A stretch of 64,000 bases of DNA, taken from Cepaea nemoralis (Eukaryota; Mollusca; Gastropoda; Stylommatophora; Helicidae). Below, one piece after another: positions 11,301 through 23,744 of the stretch; the first letter of the stretch is position 1; each line of letters opens with the position of its first letter. The translations under genes and the position numbers were made by a program. The notes under the pieces were generated by a model, which saw only the letters and a list, made by a program, of their open reading frames with translations, was not told where the DNA came from and searched no databases. The stretch lies in NCBI GenBank assembly GCA_014155875.1, contig JACEFZ010011692.1, positions 1-64,000 of the forward strand. The letters are read 5' to 3'.

Positions 11301-14266
11301 ACAGATTGGCTGGTTCTGACATGATAGTGTTTGGGAAATAAACAGTCAGACAGATTGGCTGGGCCTGCATGATAGTGTGTTGGGAAATAAACAGTCAGAC
11401 AGATTGGCTGGTCTGACATGATAGTGTGTTGGTAAATAAACAGCCAGACAGATTGAGCTGGGTCTGACATGATAGTGTGTTGGGAAATAAACAGCCAGAC
11501 AGATTGGCTGAGTCTGACATGATAGTGTGTTGGGAATAAACATTCAGACAGATTGGCTGGTCTGACATGATAGTGTGTTGGGAAATAAACAGTCAGACAG
11601 ATTGGCTGGGCCTGTCCATGACAGTGTGTTGTGAAACAAGCAGCCAGACAGATTGGCTGGGTCTGACATGATAGTGTGTTGGGAAATAAACAGCCAGACA
11701 GATTGGCTGGGTCAGATGTGTATAAGAGACAGGGGTCTGACATGATAGTGTGTTGGGAAATAAACAGCCAGACAGATTGGCTGGGTCTGACATGATAGTG
11801 TGTTGGAAATAAACAGCCAGACAGATTGGCTGGGTCTGACATGATAGTGTGTTGGGAAATAAACAGCCAGACAGATTGGCTGGGTCTGACATGATAGTGT
11901 GTTGGGAAATAAACAGCAGACAGAATTGGCTGGGCCTGACATGATAGTGTGTTGGGAAATAAACAGTCAGACAGATTGGCTGGGTCTGACATGATAGTGT
12001 GTTGGGAAATAAACAGTCAGACAGATTGGGCTGGGTCTGACATGATAGTGGTTTGGGAAAATAAACAGTCAGACAGATTGGCTGGGTCTGACATGATAGT
12101 GTGTTGGGAAATAAACAGTCAGACAGATTGGCTGGGTCTGACATGATAGTGTGGTTGTGAAATAAAGCAGCCAGACAGATTGGCTGGGTCTGACATGATA
12201 GTGTGTTTGGAAATAAACAGTCCAGACAGATTGGCTGGGTCCTGACATGAAAGTGTGTTGGGAAATAAACAGTCCAGACAGATTGGCTGGGTCTGACATG
12301 ATAGTGTGTTGGGAAATAAACAGTCCAGACAGATTGGCTGGGTCTGACATGATAGTGTGTTGGGAAACTAAACAGCCAGACAGATTGGCTGGGTCTGACA
12401 TGATAGTGTGTTGTGAAATCAAGCAGCCAGACAGATTGGCTGGGTCTGACATGATAGTGTGTTGGGAAATAAACAGTCAGGACAGATTGGCTGGGGTCCT
12501 GACATGATAGTGTGTTGGGAAATAAACAGTCCAGACAGATTGGCTGGGTCTGACATGATAGTGTGTTGTGAAATAAACAGCCAGACAGATTGGCTGGGTC
12601 TGACATGATAGTGTGTTGGGAAATAAAACAGTCAGACAGATTGGCTGGGTCTGACATGATAGTGTGTTGGGAAATAAACAGTCAGACAGATTGGCTGGGT
12701 CTGACATGATAGTGTGTTGGGAAATAAACAGTCAGACAGATTGGCTGGGTCCTGACATGATAGTGTGTTGTGAATAAAGCAGCAGACAGATTGGCTGGGT
12801 CTGACATGATAGTGTGTTGGGAAATAAACAGTCAGACAGATTGGCTGGGTCTGACATGATAGTGTGTTGGGAAATAAACAGTCAGACAGATTGGCTGGGC
12901 CTGACATGATAGTGTGTTGGAAATAAACAGCCAGACAGATTGGCTGGGTCTGACATGATACTGTGTTGGGAAATAAACAGTCCAGACAGATTGGCTGGGT
13001 CTGACATGATAGTGTGTTGGGAAATAAACAGTCAGACAGATTGGCTGGACCTGACATGATAGTGTGTTGGGAAATAAACAGTCAGACAGATTGGCTGGGC
13101 CTGGACATGATAGTGTGCTTGGAAATAAACAGTCAGACAGATTGGCTGGGTCTGACATGATAGTGTGTTGGGAAATAAACAGCCAGACAGATTGGCTGGG
13201 TCTGACATGATAGTGTGTTGGGAAATAAACAGTCAGACAGATTGGCTGGGTCTGACATGATAGTGTGTTGGGAAATAAACAGTCAGACAGATTGGCTGGG
13301 CCTGACATGATCAGTGTGTTGGGAAATAAGCAGTCAGACAGATTGGCTGGGTCTGACATGATAGTGTGTTGGGAAATAAACAGTCAGACAGATTGGCTGG
13401 TCTGACATGATAGTGTTTTGGGAAATAAACAGTCAGACAGATTGGCTGGGTCTGACATGATAGTGTGTTGGGAAATAAACAGCCAGACAGATTGGCTGGG
13501 CCTGACATGATAGTGTGTTGGGAAACAAGCAGCCAGACAGATTGGCTGGGCCTGACATGATAGTGTGTTGGGAAATAAACAGCCAGACAGATTGGCTGGG
13601 TCTGACATGATAGTGTGTTGGGAAATAAACAGTCAAACAGATTGGCTGGGCCTGACATGATAGTGTGTTGGGAAATAAACAGTCAGACAGATTGGCTGGG
13701 CCTGTCATGACATTGTGTTGTGAAACAAGCAGCCAGACATATTGGCTGGGTCTGACATGATAGTGTGTTGGGAAATAACAGCCAGACAGATTGGCTGGGT
13801 CTGACATGATAGTGTGTTGGGAAATAAACAGTCAGACAGATTGGCTGGGTTTGACATGGTAGTGTGTTGGGAAATAAACAGCCAGACAGATTGGCTGGGT
13901 CTGACATGATAGTGTGTTGGGAAATAAACAGCCAGACAGATTGGCTGGGTCTGACATGACAGTGTGTTGGGAAATAAACAGCCAGACAGATTGGCTGGGC
14001 CTGACATGATAGTGTGTTTTGAAATAAACAGTCAGACAGATTGGCTGGGTCTGACATGATAGTGTGTTGGGAAATAAACAGTCAGACAGATTGGCTGGGT
14101 CTGACATGATAGTGTGTTGGGAAATAAACAGTCAGACAGATTGGCTGGGTCTGACATGATTGTGTGATGGGAAATAAACAGTCAGACAGATTGGCTGGGT
14201 CTGACATGATAGTGTGTTGGGAAATAAACAGTCAGACAGACTGGCTGGGTCTGACATGATAGTGTG
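8318..14266 (+). repeat. Satellite A, 50-bp tandem array, left block
   Basis: About 119 near-identical 50-bp monomers. Landmarks of each monomer are TGACATGATAGTGTGTTGGG, AAATAAACAGTCAGACAGA and TTGGCTGGGTCT. Common variants are CAGCC for CAGTC, GGGCCT for GGGTCT, and GAAACAAGCAG for GAAATAAACAG. The period is not a multiple of three, so the reading frame rotates; this makes long minus-strand open frames that are not genes. The variant with GAAACTG at the start of the array is the closest to the RNase H coding sequence it appears to derive from. The array is interrupted at 14266 by the G3 insertion and resumes at 24352. Confidence 0.98.
11714..11732. other. Tn5/Nextera mosaic-end adapter sequence (artefact)
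   Basis: The 19 bases AGATGTGTATAAGAGACAG are exactly the transposase mosaic end used in common library kits. They sit inside satellite A, where all neighbouring monomers lack them. This is a sequencing or assembly artefact, not biology, and marks a join that should not be trusted. Confidence 0.93.
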
Positions 14267-14871
14267 TGTCATGGTCTTATATGACATGTGTAAGGAAGAA
14301 TGTAAGTGCCGGTATGTAAGCGAGAGTCAGTGTAAGCATGACTGAGGTAAAGGGCAGTAAGAGACGCCACGGCTTGGCTAGTGGACGGTCAGGCAAGAAT
14401 CCCGTGAACAGAGCCACGTGATGTGGGAAGGTCAACCAGGAGAGAGTCATTGTGTGTGAGGCAGCGAATAGAGACGGACGTGTGGAGATCTAGAGAACGC
14501 TAGAACGATAGAACGATAGTGGTTGTGACGGATATATGGAGATGAACGTTGTGTAGTGATATTCGAGGAATGTACTAACTGTGATATGTGCGGGATGATG
14601 TGAAGTTGTGATTGTGAATGATCATGCGAGCGACAGTGTAAAGATCGCCATTGTGAGCTAGCGCGTGGCTGTTAGTGGTGAACGATTGTTTGAGCGTGAA
14701 GTGCGACTACGGTGTCAGCCTGTAATATATTGTAATAAATGATTGTTCAGGAGATAGCTCCTGCCAGTTTCCGATTGTATTCATGTGTTCTTAGTAGATG
14801 TGTTGTAGATGTTGTCATTTGCCTGTCCAAGTCCAGCGAGCTAGCCAGAGCTACCAATTAGGACTCTGACA
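14267..14871 (+). repeat. G3 LTR 1
   Basis: 605 bp, TGTC...GACA ends. Contains an AATAAA polyadenylation signal at 14734-14739, followed by a small hairpin (CAGGAG-ATAG-CTCCTG). Differs from LTR 2 at a handful of positions and by a TA deletion before AATAAA. Confidence 0.93.
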
Positions 14872-14878
14872 GGTATAA

Positions 14879-14891
14879 TGGTGTCAGAAGT
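14879..14891 (+). promoter_or_regulatory. G3 primer binding site, copy 1
   Basis: TGGTGTCAGAAGT, complementary to the 3' end of tRNA-Leu(CAG), 7 bases after the LTR. Identical to the G1 site; similarity to the tRNA stops after 13 bases. Confidence 0.78.
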
Positions 14892-15251
14892 ACACATGAA
14901 CCACATGCTCATGTAGAACGCACAAAAGTACGCTACTTTTGTAAAAAAAGAAGAAGACCTATTCCATAATATATATTAGAAATTGTAAAGTAAAGATGTG
15001 TTAATAGAGTCAGAACGAAAATAACATCATTTCTTTCCACAGCAGGTTTCAATTCTACAAAGCGACCGACGTAACCAGACCAGGTCAGCGGTAACCAACA
15101 CGAGAATCACGTTCCTGTACATCAAGCGTTCGAGTAGTCAGCAGAGAAAGATAAGTTGATTAATTTTGATTGCTAATTACCCAAATCTGCATTCTTTGAT
15201 TTTCTTGTGTAAACGTCATCATTGGTAGAGTTAAATAGCAAGTAACAGAAA

Positions 15252-17125
15252 ATGTTCAGTAGTGAAGGCAGTTCAGATGATGAACCAATTCGAGAACGAT
15301 CAGATTTCTGGGGCACAAAACATTACAGAAAGTTGCACGTTTTTTTCCAACGTACATATGCACAAGACGAAGAAAATTGTAACAGACAACATAACCTAAT
15401 ACGTGATTGGACACAGGAATTTGAGAAGAAAATGCAAGACTATAAAATTCCAAAAACTCGCTGGTATGTATGGTATAGGAGATACGTACCAATAGATGAA
15501 AAACAAATACAGATCATACCAGATATGCGTAAGGAAGACTATGAATATTACAAACACACATATTAAAACACTATGTAGACTACTTGGACACTCTAAAATT
15601 AGAGGTACAAAATCTCAAACCAGCCACAGACAAGGCATTCACCCAGTATATAAGTGAATTAGAAGAATCTTTCAGAAAACTAATAATGGTAATTAAACGT
15701 TCAGACAACAATCAAGGAGTCATAAATTTCTTGCTAATAGAAAAACTAAAAGGAACACTCCCACCCGAATGCGGAAAATATTTAGAAGAACACAAAACAG
15801 AACCTATCCAAAACTTACTAGAAAAATGCCGCGAATACTACAACCAAAGTATAAACCTGGTTAAGAACACTCAACAGAAAAATACTGTGAAAGCAACAGC
15901 ATCTGCAGCCACAGATGGTCAAAACAAACCACAGAAAACAAAACCAGTACTGTGCAAACATTGCAGCACTCCACATACAGAAAATGGAATATGCGATAAG
16001 AATCCCACTTATCAAGAATACCTAAATACTATTATAACACAAAAACTGGGGAAGGTAAATCAAAGGAAATATAGAACAAAATGTCATTTTTGCCTTGCTT
16101 ATGGCCATAGACGTTTTGAATGTGAAGGTGTAAAAAGAATACAGATAGCAAAAGCAAATGCAGCCATAAACATTACAACAGACAGTTCAGCAAAGAACTT
16201 AGCAAAAGTAAACATCACAGAGACGAAAACAAGATCAAACACCGCAAAGTCAGAACAAACTGAGTTTTACCCATCAGACTTTGTACCATATTTTAATAAT
16301 GTTGTTAACATCACTCAGCCTCATTCCTTATGTAAAGAGGTCAATACTCAACAAGAAGGTGAGGAAATGAACAAAACCTCAAGTCTGTCGTTAGGAAAAC
16401 TAACATTCCATGAAGGTTACATCAATGACACAGTATGCACATGTGTACGCGACACAGGGTCCTGTCTTATCGGTCTTCGAAAGACCCTAGCTGATCCTAA
16501 AGACTACCTAGCTGAGTACATCTATTGCAGAACTGTTTCAGGGACAGTAGAGAAATATCCCATGGCATGGGCCAATATAAAATCACCTTTCCTATCAGGC
16601 AGAGTAACTTGTGCTTTATTAGACAATCCATGCTGTGATTTATTAATTGGAAATGTATTAAATGTGACAGACTACACAGAGTCCAAAACTCACACAGGGC
16701 AAAAAGTTAATACCACAACAAGTACTGCCTTAACTACACCACTCATCATACAACAACATGATGAAAAGAACAAAGTACCACACCATACCATCTCAAAACA
16801 AGAAAAAACAGAAACTGGTGTGTATCATCACAAAGAAAAAGGTGCAGAAAACAAGCATTTCACAAGGGCAAGGAAAGATCACAAGTCACCATGGTATATA
16901 CTATACCTCCTGTACTCCCTGTTAACTACACACATAACCAAGTGCACACAGTGGATGGTTATACTTGCACTACTCATTGTAAATACAAAACAAATGTCTT
17001 CACAGACAGTTTTATTTCCACATTATCATGACACAACACAAATGATATTACTCATGACAAACCAGCAGACTTTGTTACTTATATCATTACTGTTGAACCA
17101 AAGTTTGTTGTTAGCCACTGCATAA
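15252..17125 (+). pseudogene. gag-pro: G3 gag-protease, copy 1, one frameshift
   Basis: Starts at the ATG at 15252 (MFSSEGSSDDEP). The first frame runs to 15566; a frameshift near 15545-15560 moves it to the frame open to 17125. The N-terminal part lacks the long coiled coil of G1 and G2 Gag. Further on are PATDKAFTQYISELEESF (Gag core), CKHCSTPHTENGIC (CX2CX3HX5C) and CHFCLAYGHRRFEC (CX2CX4HX4C). Then comes a retropepsin: CVRDTGSCLIGL with the catalytic DTG at 16451-16459, a YCRTVSGTVEKYPMAW flap-like segment and NPCCDLLIGNV. These match the same segments in G2. After the protease the frame continues for about 145 codons, Lys/Thr-rich and then with hydrophobic stretches (YILYLLYSLL, MVILALLIV, TLLLISLLL). 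No integrase or RT follows. Confidence 0.88.
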
Positions 17126-18990
17126 ACTCTATGTCAAATCAACTCAGACACATACCTATGCTGAACAATGTAAATCATCAGTCGGTGGAATTACTGACAA
17201 AAATCAGCAACAAATTACCCCACATATTTTGGAAAATATACACAAATTGCAGAAAAGCATACAAACATGCACGATTACATTTCAAAACTATACATGGTGT
17301 ATTATTATTGTTTGAACTATTGAATGTATACACACATGTACGAGTGCAGGTTTGGAGATAGCACTCAAAATGATCTCAACATGAAATTTGAAAATCCCCA
17401 CCCTTCGGAAAATTTTAACCGTAACCCACTTTATATCCTTAGATCCAGTAACTCCAGAGTTGCCTTGTCTGCTGTACGACTCCAGCGCTATGATACTAGC
17501 ACACTTCATTGTATAGACCAGCATGAAAGGTCCTTCATCGTGAAACGTGTCACCAGCATAACAGTAAGACTCAACATGTGATTTCAGGTATCAAATAGTA
17601 AGATATACCCATATTGACTTTGTTTTCCAACGAGTATCTACAGAATTCACCTTTTGAAATCGACGAACAACGACGACAGCTTTACAAGTACAGACACTCA
17701 TTTCTGGTGATCAGTTTAATGAACCAGAGGCCAACCTACAAACTATGGCAAAGACAGTCACAGACAGACGCACCATGGCCACATTCATAATTAAGGCCAC
17801 CGAACTTAGTTAATTCTTATTTTGTACGTGTGAATTCCAGCAATTTTACAGAACAGACTTACAAATTGGCCAAGCTTGGTGAACAGTCTTAAGCACTATG
17901 CAGAAGGAAAGACAATATCATGGTATACAGAAGACGTCAATAATCGTATGCGAGAGAAGACATGCCAAACATTTCAGCACGGAAACGAACATTGAACACG
18001 AGTGATTTAATTACGTGTGCATAACTTCCACAGGACAAGAACGGTATCCTATGTGTGCATAAAGGCATCAATGATGTATATTTTATTGTATATGTATTAA
18101 CTGTATGACATCCAATGTCTAATTTTATTATTATAATACTTTATATTGTTATAATGTGATATGTACATATGAGCGTAAGTATAGTGGCGAATAGAATAAG
18201 TTGTAATGCTGAGAATCAACGCCTGGCAATCCCAATGCGCGAATGTTACCAAACTTGCCTTCGCGTATGCTGGATAGCCCGACGAATGACGCTTAGCAAT
18301 AGTGATATAGAATTAACATCAGAATATGGTAACCAGAAAGAACATGCCAACAGGGTGATGTCAACCAAAGAGATTAATAACAAATCTCCATAACAGTAAA
18401 CGAGGGGTGCTCACAAAGGGAAACAACTCATGGTCCGACATAGGATGAGGTAAGGGGGACTATAACATACATGAAGTATATTCGAACCATGACCACAACA
18501 TTGACATAGCGTGCTCATAAAGAATCGAGTAGTGTGCATTAAATAGAGACGAGGGAAACCACGTCTGAATAGAGAGAAAATTTAAGAATGCTGTAAGAGG
18601 AAGTTGTAGCCTTATTCGAGACGTAAACCAATGGAGAATCCTTAAACCAGCATAGCCACAATAACTATGAGATGAGAATGCACAGACAATCGATTGAGAA
18701 ATATGAACAGAATGTAATGTCACGGAATGGTGGTTGAATAATATAACGAGGTATGACGAGTAAACCCAACCAGAACATTTGTCAGACCACGACAAAACCT
18801 TGAGAGAAACCTCAATACTGAAAAAGAGAGAACAATGTTTGAAATTAATCTGGGAAAAGATCAGAGCAAAAAGGGACGCAAGCGTATACTTATGATCATA
18901 TAATCCCCTGACAAGGTTAGAAAGATGTACCAAGAGTAACAACAACAGAATGTGTCACATTTCTAAGAGTAAGTGCCACATTGGTTGTGC
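17126..18990 (+). other. G3 downstream region, copy 1: unassigned, possibly formerly coding
   Basis: About 1.9 kb between protease and purine tract, where an autonomous relative would carry integrase, RT and RNase H. I find none of their motifs. A frame overlapping the end of the protease frame and running on past it reads like protein (with NYT and Cys-containing segments, and an in-frame TGA in both copies). The open frame 17324-17581 is Cys- and Asn-containing. I cannot assign a family. An opposite-strand open frame at 18460-18945 (161 codons) also occurs in copy 2. Confidence 0.5.
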
Positions 18991-19000
18991 GGGGGGAGAA
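18991..19000 (+). promoter_or_regulatory. G3 polypurine tract, copy 1
   Basis: GGGGGGAGAA directly before the TGTC start of LTR 2. Confidence 0.8.
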
Positions 19001-19607
19001 TGTCATGGTCTTATATGACATGTGTAAGGAAGAATGTAAGTGCCGGTATGTAAGCGAGAGTCAGTGTAAGCATGACTGAGGTAAAGGGCAGTAAGAGACG
19101 CCACGGCTTGGCTAGTGGACGGTCAGGCAAGAATCCCGTGAACAGAGCCACGTGATGTGGGAAGGTCAACCAGGAGAGAGGCATTGTGTGTGAGGCAGCG
19201 AATAGAGACGGACGTGTGGAGATCTAGAGAACGCTAGAACGATAGAACGATAGTGGTTGTGACGGATATATGGAGATGAACGTTGTGTAGTGATATTCGA
19301 GGAATGTACTAACTGTGATATGTGCGGGATGATGTGAAGTTGTGATTGTGAATGATCATGCGGGCGACAGTGTAAAGATCGCCATTGTGAGCTAGCGCGT
19401 GGCTGTTAGTGGTGAACGATTGTTTGAGCGTGAAGTGCGACTATGGTGTCAGCCTGTAATATATATTGTAATAAATGATTGTTCAGGAGATAGCTCCTGC
19501 CAGTTTCCGATTGCATTCATGTGTTCTTAGTAGATGTGTTGTAGATGTTGTAATTTGCCTGTCCAAGTCCAGCGAGCTAGACAGAGCTACTAATTAGGAC
19601 TCTGACA
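19001..19607 (+). repeat. G3 LTR 2 (shared middle LTR)
   Basis: 607 bp. Serves as 3' LTR of copy 1 and 5' LTR of copy 2. By eye it is closer to LTR 3 than to LTR 1. Confidence 0.93.
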
Positions 19608-19614
19608 GGTATAA

Positions 19615-19627
19615 TGGTGTCAGAAGT
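19615..19627 (+). promoter_or_regulatory. G3 primer binding site, copy 2
   Basis: Same TGGTGTCAGAAGT as copy 1, same distance from the LTR. Confidence 0.78.
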
Positions 19628-19987
19628 ACACATGAACCACATGCTCATGTAGAACGCACAAAAGAACGCTACTTTTGTAAAAAAAGAAGAAGACCTATTC
19701 CATAATATATATTAGAAATTGTAAAGTAAAGATGTGTTAATAGAGTCAGAACGAAAATAACATCATTTCTTTCCACAGCAGGTTTCAATTCTACAAAGCG
19801 ACCGACGTAACCAGACCAGGTCAGCGGTAACCAACACGAGAATCACGTTCCTGTACATCAAGCGTTCGAGTAGTCAGCAGAGAAAGATAAGTTGATTAAT
19901 TTTGATTGCTAATTACCCAAATCTGCATTCTTTGATTTTCTTGTGTAAACGTCATCATTGGTAGAGTTAAATAGCAAGTAACAGAAA

Positions 19988-21866
19988 ATGTTCAGTAGTG
20001 AAGGCAGTTCAGATGATGAACCAATTCGAGAACGATCAGATTTCTGGGGCACAAAACATTACAGAAAGTTGCACGTTTTTTTTCCAACGTACATATGCAC
20101 AAGACGAAGAAAATTGTAACAGACAACATAACCTAATACGTGATTGGACACAGGAATTTGAGAAGAAAATGCAAGACTATAAATCCAAAAACTCGCTGGT
20201 ATGTATGGTATAGGAGATACGTTACCAATAGATGAAAAACAAATACAGAAGATCATACCAGATATGCGTAAGGAAGACTATGAATATACAAAACAAGATA
20301 TTAAAACACTATCTAACCTCTTGTGAGACCTCTAAAAGTAGAATACAAAATGTGAAACCAGCCACAGACAAGTCATTCACCCAGTATATAAGTGAATTAG
20401 AAGAATCTTTCAGAAAAACTAATAATGGTAATTAAACGTTCAGACAACAATCAAGGAGTCATAAATTTCTTGCTAATAGAAAAACTAAAAGCAACACTAC
20501 CAGCCGAATGCGGAAAATATTTAGAAGAACACAAAACAGAACCTATCCAAAAACTTACTAGAAAATGCCGCGAATACTACAACCAAAGTATAAACCTGGT
20601 TAAGAACACTCAACAGAAAAAGTACTGTGAAAGCAACGGCATCTGCAGCCACAGATTGTCAAAACAAACCACAGAAAACAAAACCAGTACTGTGCAAACA
20701 TTGTAGCACTCCACATACAGAAAATGGAATATGCGATAAGAATCCCACTTATCAAGAATACCTAAATACTATTATAGCACAAAAACTGGGGAAGGTAAAT
20801 CAAAGGAAATATAGAACAAAATGTCATTTTTGCCTTGCTTATGGCCATAGACGTTTTGAATGTGAAGGTGTAAAAAGAATACAGATAGCAAAAGCAAATG
20901 CAGCCATAAACATTACAACAGACAGTTCAGCAAAGAACTTAGCAAAAGTAAACATCACAGAGACGAAAACAAGACCAAACACTGCAAAGTCAGAACAAAC
21001 TGAGTTTTACCCATCAGACTTTGTACCATATTTTAATAATGTTGTTAACATCACTCAGCCTCATTCCTTATGTAAAGAGGTCAATACTCAACAAGAAGGT
21101 GAGGAAATGAACAAAACCTCAAGACTGTCGTTAGGAAAACTAACATTCCATGAAGGTTACATCAATGACACAGTATGCACATGTGTACGCGACACAGGGT
21201 CCTGTCTTATCGGTCTTCGAAAGACCCTAGCTGATCCTAAAGACTACCTAGATGAGTACATCTATTGCAGAACTGTTTCAGGGACAGTAGAGAAATATCC
21301 TATGGCATGGGCCAATATAAAATCACCTTTCCTATCAGGCAGAGTAACTTGTGCTTTATTAGACAATCCATGCTTGTGATTTATTAATTGGAAATGTATT
21401 AAATGTGACAGACTACACAGAGTCCAAAACTCACACAGGGCAAAAAGTTAACACCACAACAAGTACTGCCTTAACTACACCACTCATCATACAACAACAT
21501 GATGAAAAGAACAAAGTACCACACCATACCATCTCAAAACAAGAAAAAACAGAAACTGGTGTGTATCATCACAAAGAAAAAGGTGCAGAAAACAAGCATT
21601 TCACAAGGGCAAGGAAAGATCACAAGTCATCATGTGATATACTATACCTCCTGTACTCCCTGTTAACTACACACATAACCAAGTGCAAACAGTGGATGAT
21701 TATACTTGCACTACTCACTGTAAATACAAAACAAATGTCTTCACAGACAGTTTTATTTCCACATTATCATGACGCAACACAGATGCTATTACTCATGACA
21801 AACCAGCAGACTTTGTTATTTATATCATTACTGTTGAACCAAATTTTGTTAGTTGCCACTGCATAA
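19988..21866 (+). pseudogene. gag-pro: G3 gag-protease, copy 2, several frameshifts
   Basis: Same protein as 15252-17125 with the ATG at 19988. It is more damaged: an extra T in a T run near 20083, a small deletion near 20183, further breaks near 20290-20420 and 20580-20630, and an extra T after NPC near 21374 that splits the protease. Both zinc knuckles (within 20690-20870) and the catalytic DTGS (21191-21202) are still readable. The lesions differ from copy 1 except around 15545-15600 / 20285-20345, where both copies are disturbed. Confidence 0.85.
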
Positions 21867-23734
21867 ACTCTATGTCAAATCAACTCAGACACATACCTAT
21901 GCTGAACAATGTAAATCATCAGTCGGTGGAATTACTGACAAAAATCAGCAACAAATTACCCTACATATTTTGGAAAATATACACAAATTGCAGAAAGCAT
22001 ACAAACATGCACGATTACATTTCAAAACTATACATGGTGTATTATTATTGTTTGAACTATTGAATGTATACACACATGTACGAGTGCAGGTTTGGAGATA
22101 GCACTCAAAATGATCTCAACATGAAATTTGAAAATCCCCACCCTTCGGAAAATTTTAACCGTAACCCACTTTATATCCTTAGATCCAGTAACTCCAGAGT
22201 TGCCTTGTCTGCTGTACGACTCCAGCGCTATGATACTAGCACACTTCATTGTATAGACCAGCATGAAAGGTCCTTCAATCGTGAAACGTGTCACCAGCAT
22301 AACAGTAAGACTCAACATGTGATTTCAGGTATCAAATAGTAAGATATACCCAGATTGACTTTGTTTTCAAACGAGTATCTACAGAATCTACCTTTTGAAA
22401 TCGACGAACAACGACGACAGCTTCACAAGTACAGACATTCATTTCCGATGATCAGTTTAATGAACCAGATGCCAACCTACAAACTATGGCAAAGACAGTC
22501 ACAGACAGACGCACCATGGCCACACTCAATAATTAAGGCCACCGAACTTAGTTAATTCTTATTTTATACGTGTGAATTCCAGCAATTTTACAGAACAGAC
22601 TTACAAATTGGCCAAAGCTTGGTGAACAGTCTTAAGCACTATAGCAGAAGGAAAGACAATATCATGGTATACAGAAGACGTCAATAATCGTATGCGAGAG
22701 AAGACATGCCAAACATTTCAGCACGGAAACGAACATTGAACACGAGTGATTTAATTACGTGTGCATAACTTCCACAGGACAAGAACGGTATCCTATGTGT
22801 GCATAAAGGCATCAATGATGTATATTTTATTGTATATGTATTAACTGTATGACATCCAATGTCTAATTTTATTATTATAATACTTTATATTGTTATAATG
22901 TGATATGTACATATGAGCGTAAGTATAGTGGCGAATAGAATAAGTTGTAATGCTGAGAATCAACGCCTGGCAATCCCAATGCGCGAATGTTACCAAACTT
23001 GCCTTCGCGTATGCTGGATAGCCCGACGAATGACGCTTAGCAATAGTGATATAGAATTAACATCAGAATATGGTAACCAGAAAGAACATACCAACAGGGT
23101 GATGCTAACCAAAGAGATTGATAACAAATCTCCATAACAGTAAACGAGGTGTGCTCACAAAGGGAAACAACTCATGGTCCGACATAAGATGAGGTAAGGG
23201 GGACTATGACATACATGAAGTATATTCGAACCATGACCACAACATTGACATAGCGTGCTCATAAAGAATCGAGTAGTGTGCATTAAATAGAGACGAGGGG
23301 AACCACGTCTGAATAGAGAGAAAATTTAAGAATGCTGTAAGAGGAAGTTGTAGCCTTATTTGAGGCGTAAACCAATGGAGAATCCTTAAACCAGCATAGT
23401 CACAATAACTATGAGATGAGAATGCACAGACAATCGATTGAGAAATATGAACAGAATGTAATGTCACGGAATGGTGGTTGAATAATATAACGAGGTATGA
23501 CAAGTAGACCCAACCAGAACATTTGTCAGACCACGACAAAACCTTGAGAGAAACCTCAATACTGAAAAAGAGAGAACAATGTTTGAAGTTAATCTCGGAA
23601 AAGATCAGAGCAAAAAGGGACGCAAGCGTATACTTATGATCATATAATCCCCTGACAAGGTTAGAAAGATGTACCAAGAGTAACAACAACAGAATGTGTC
23701 ACATTTCTAAGAGTAAGTGCCACATTGGTTGTGC
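21867..23734 (+). other. G3 downstream region, copy 2
   Basis: Counterpart of 17126-18990 with the same features, including the 161-codon opposite-strand frame (23204-23689) and the frame at 22064-22339. No RT, integrase or RNase H motif. Confidence 0.5.
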
Positions 23735-23744
23735 GGGGGGAGAA
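23735..23744 (+). promoter_or_regulatory. G3 polypurine tract, copy 2
   Basis: GGGGGGAGAA directly before LTR 3. Confidence 0.8.

Noticed and set aside
8548..14107. Long minus-strand open frames of the SDPANLSDCLFPNTLSCQ type across satellite A, and similar ones at 24334-29371
   Set aside because: They cycle through all three frames because the 50-bp period is not a multiple of three, and they start and stop wherever a monomer has an indel. No start context or domain.
16880..17125. Calling the hydrophobic end of the G3 protease frame an envelope protein
   Set aside because: No signal peptide, cleavage site or known fusion-protein motif is visible, and the frame may be wrong; left as unassigned.
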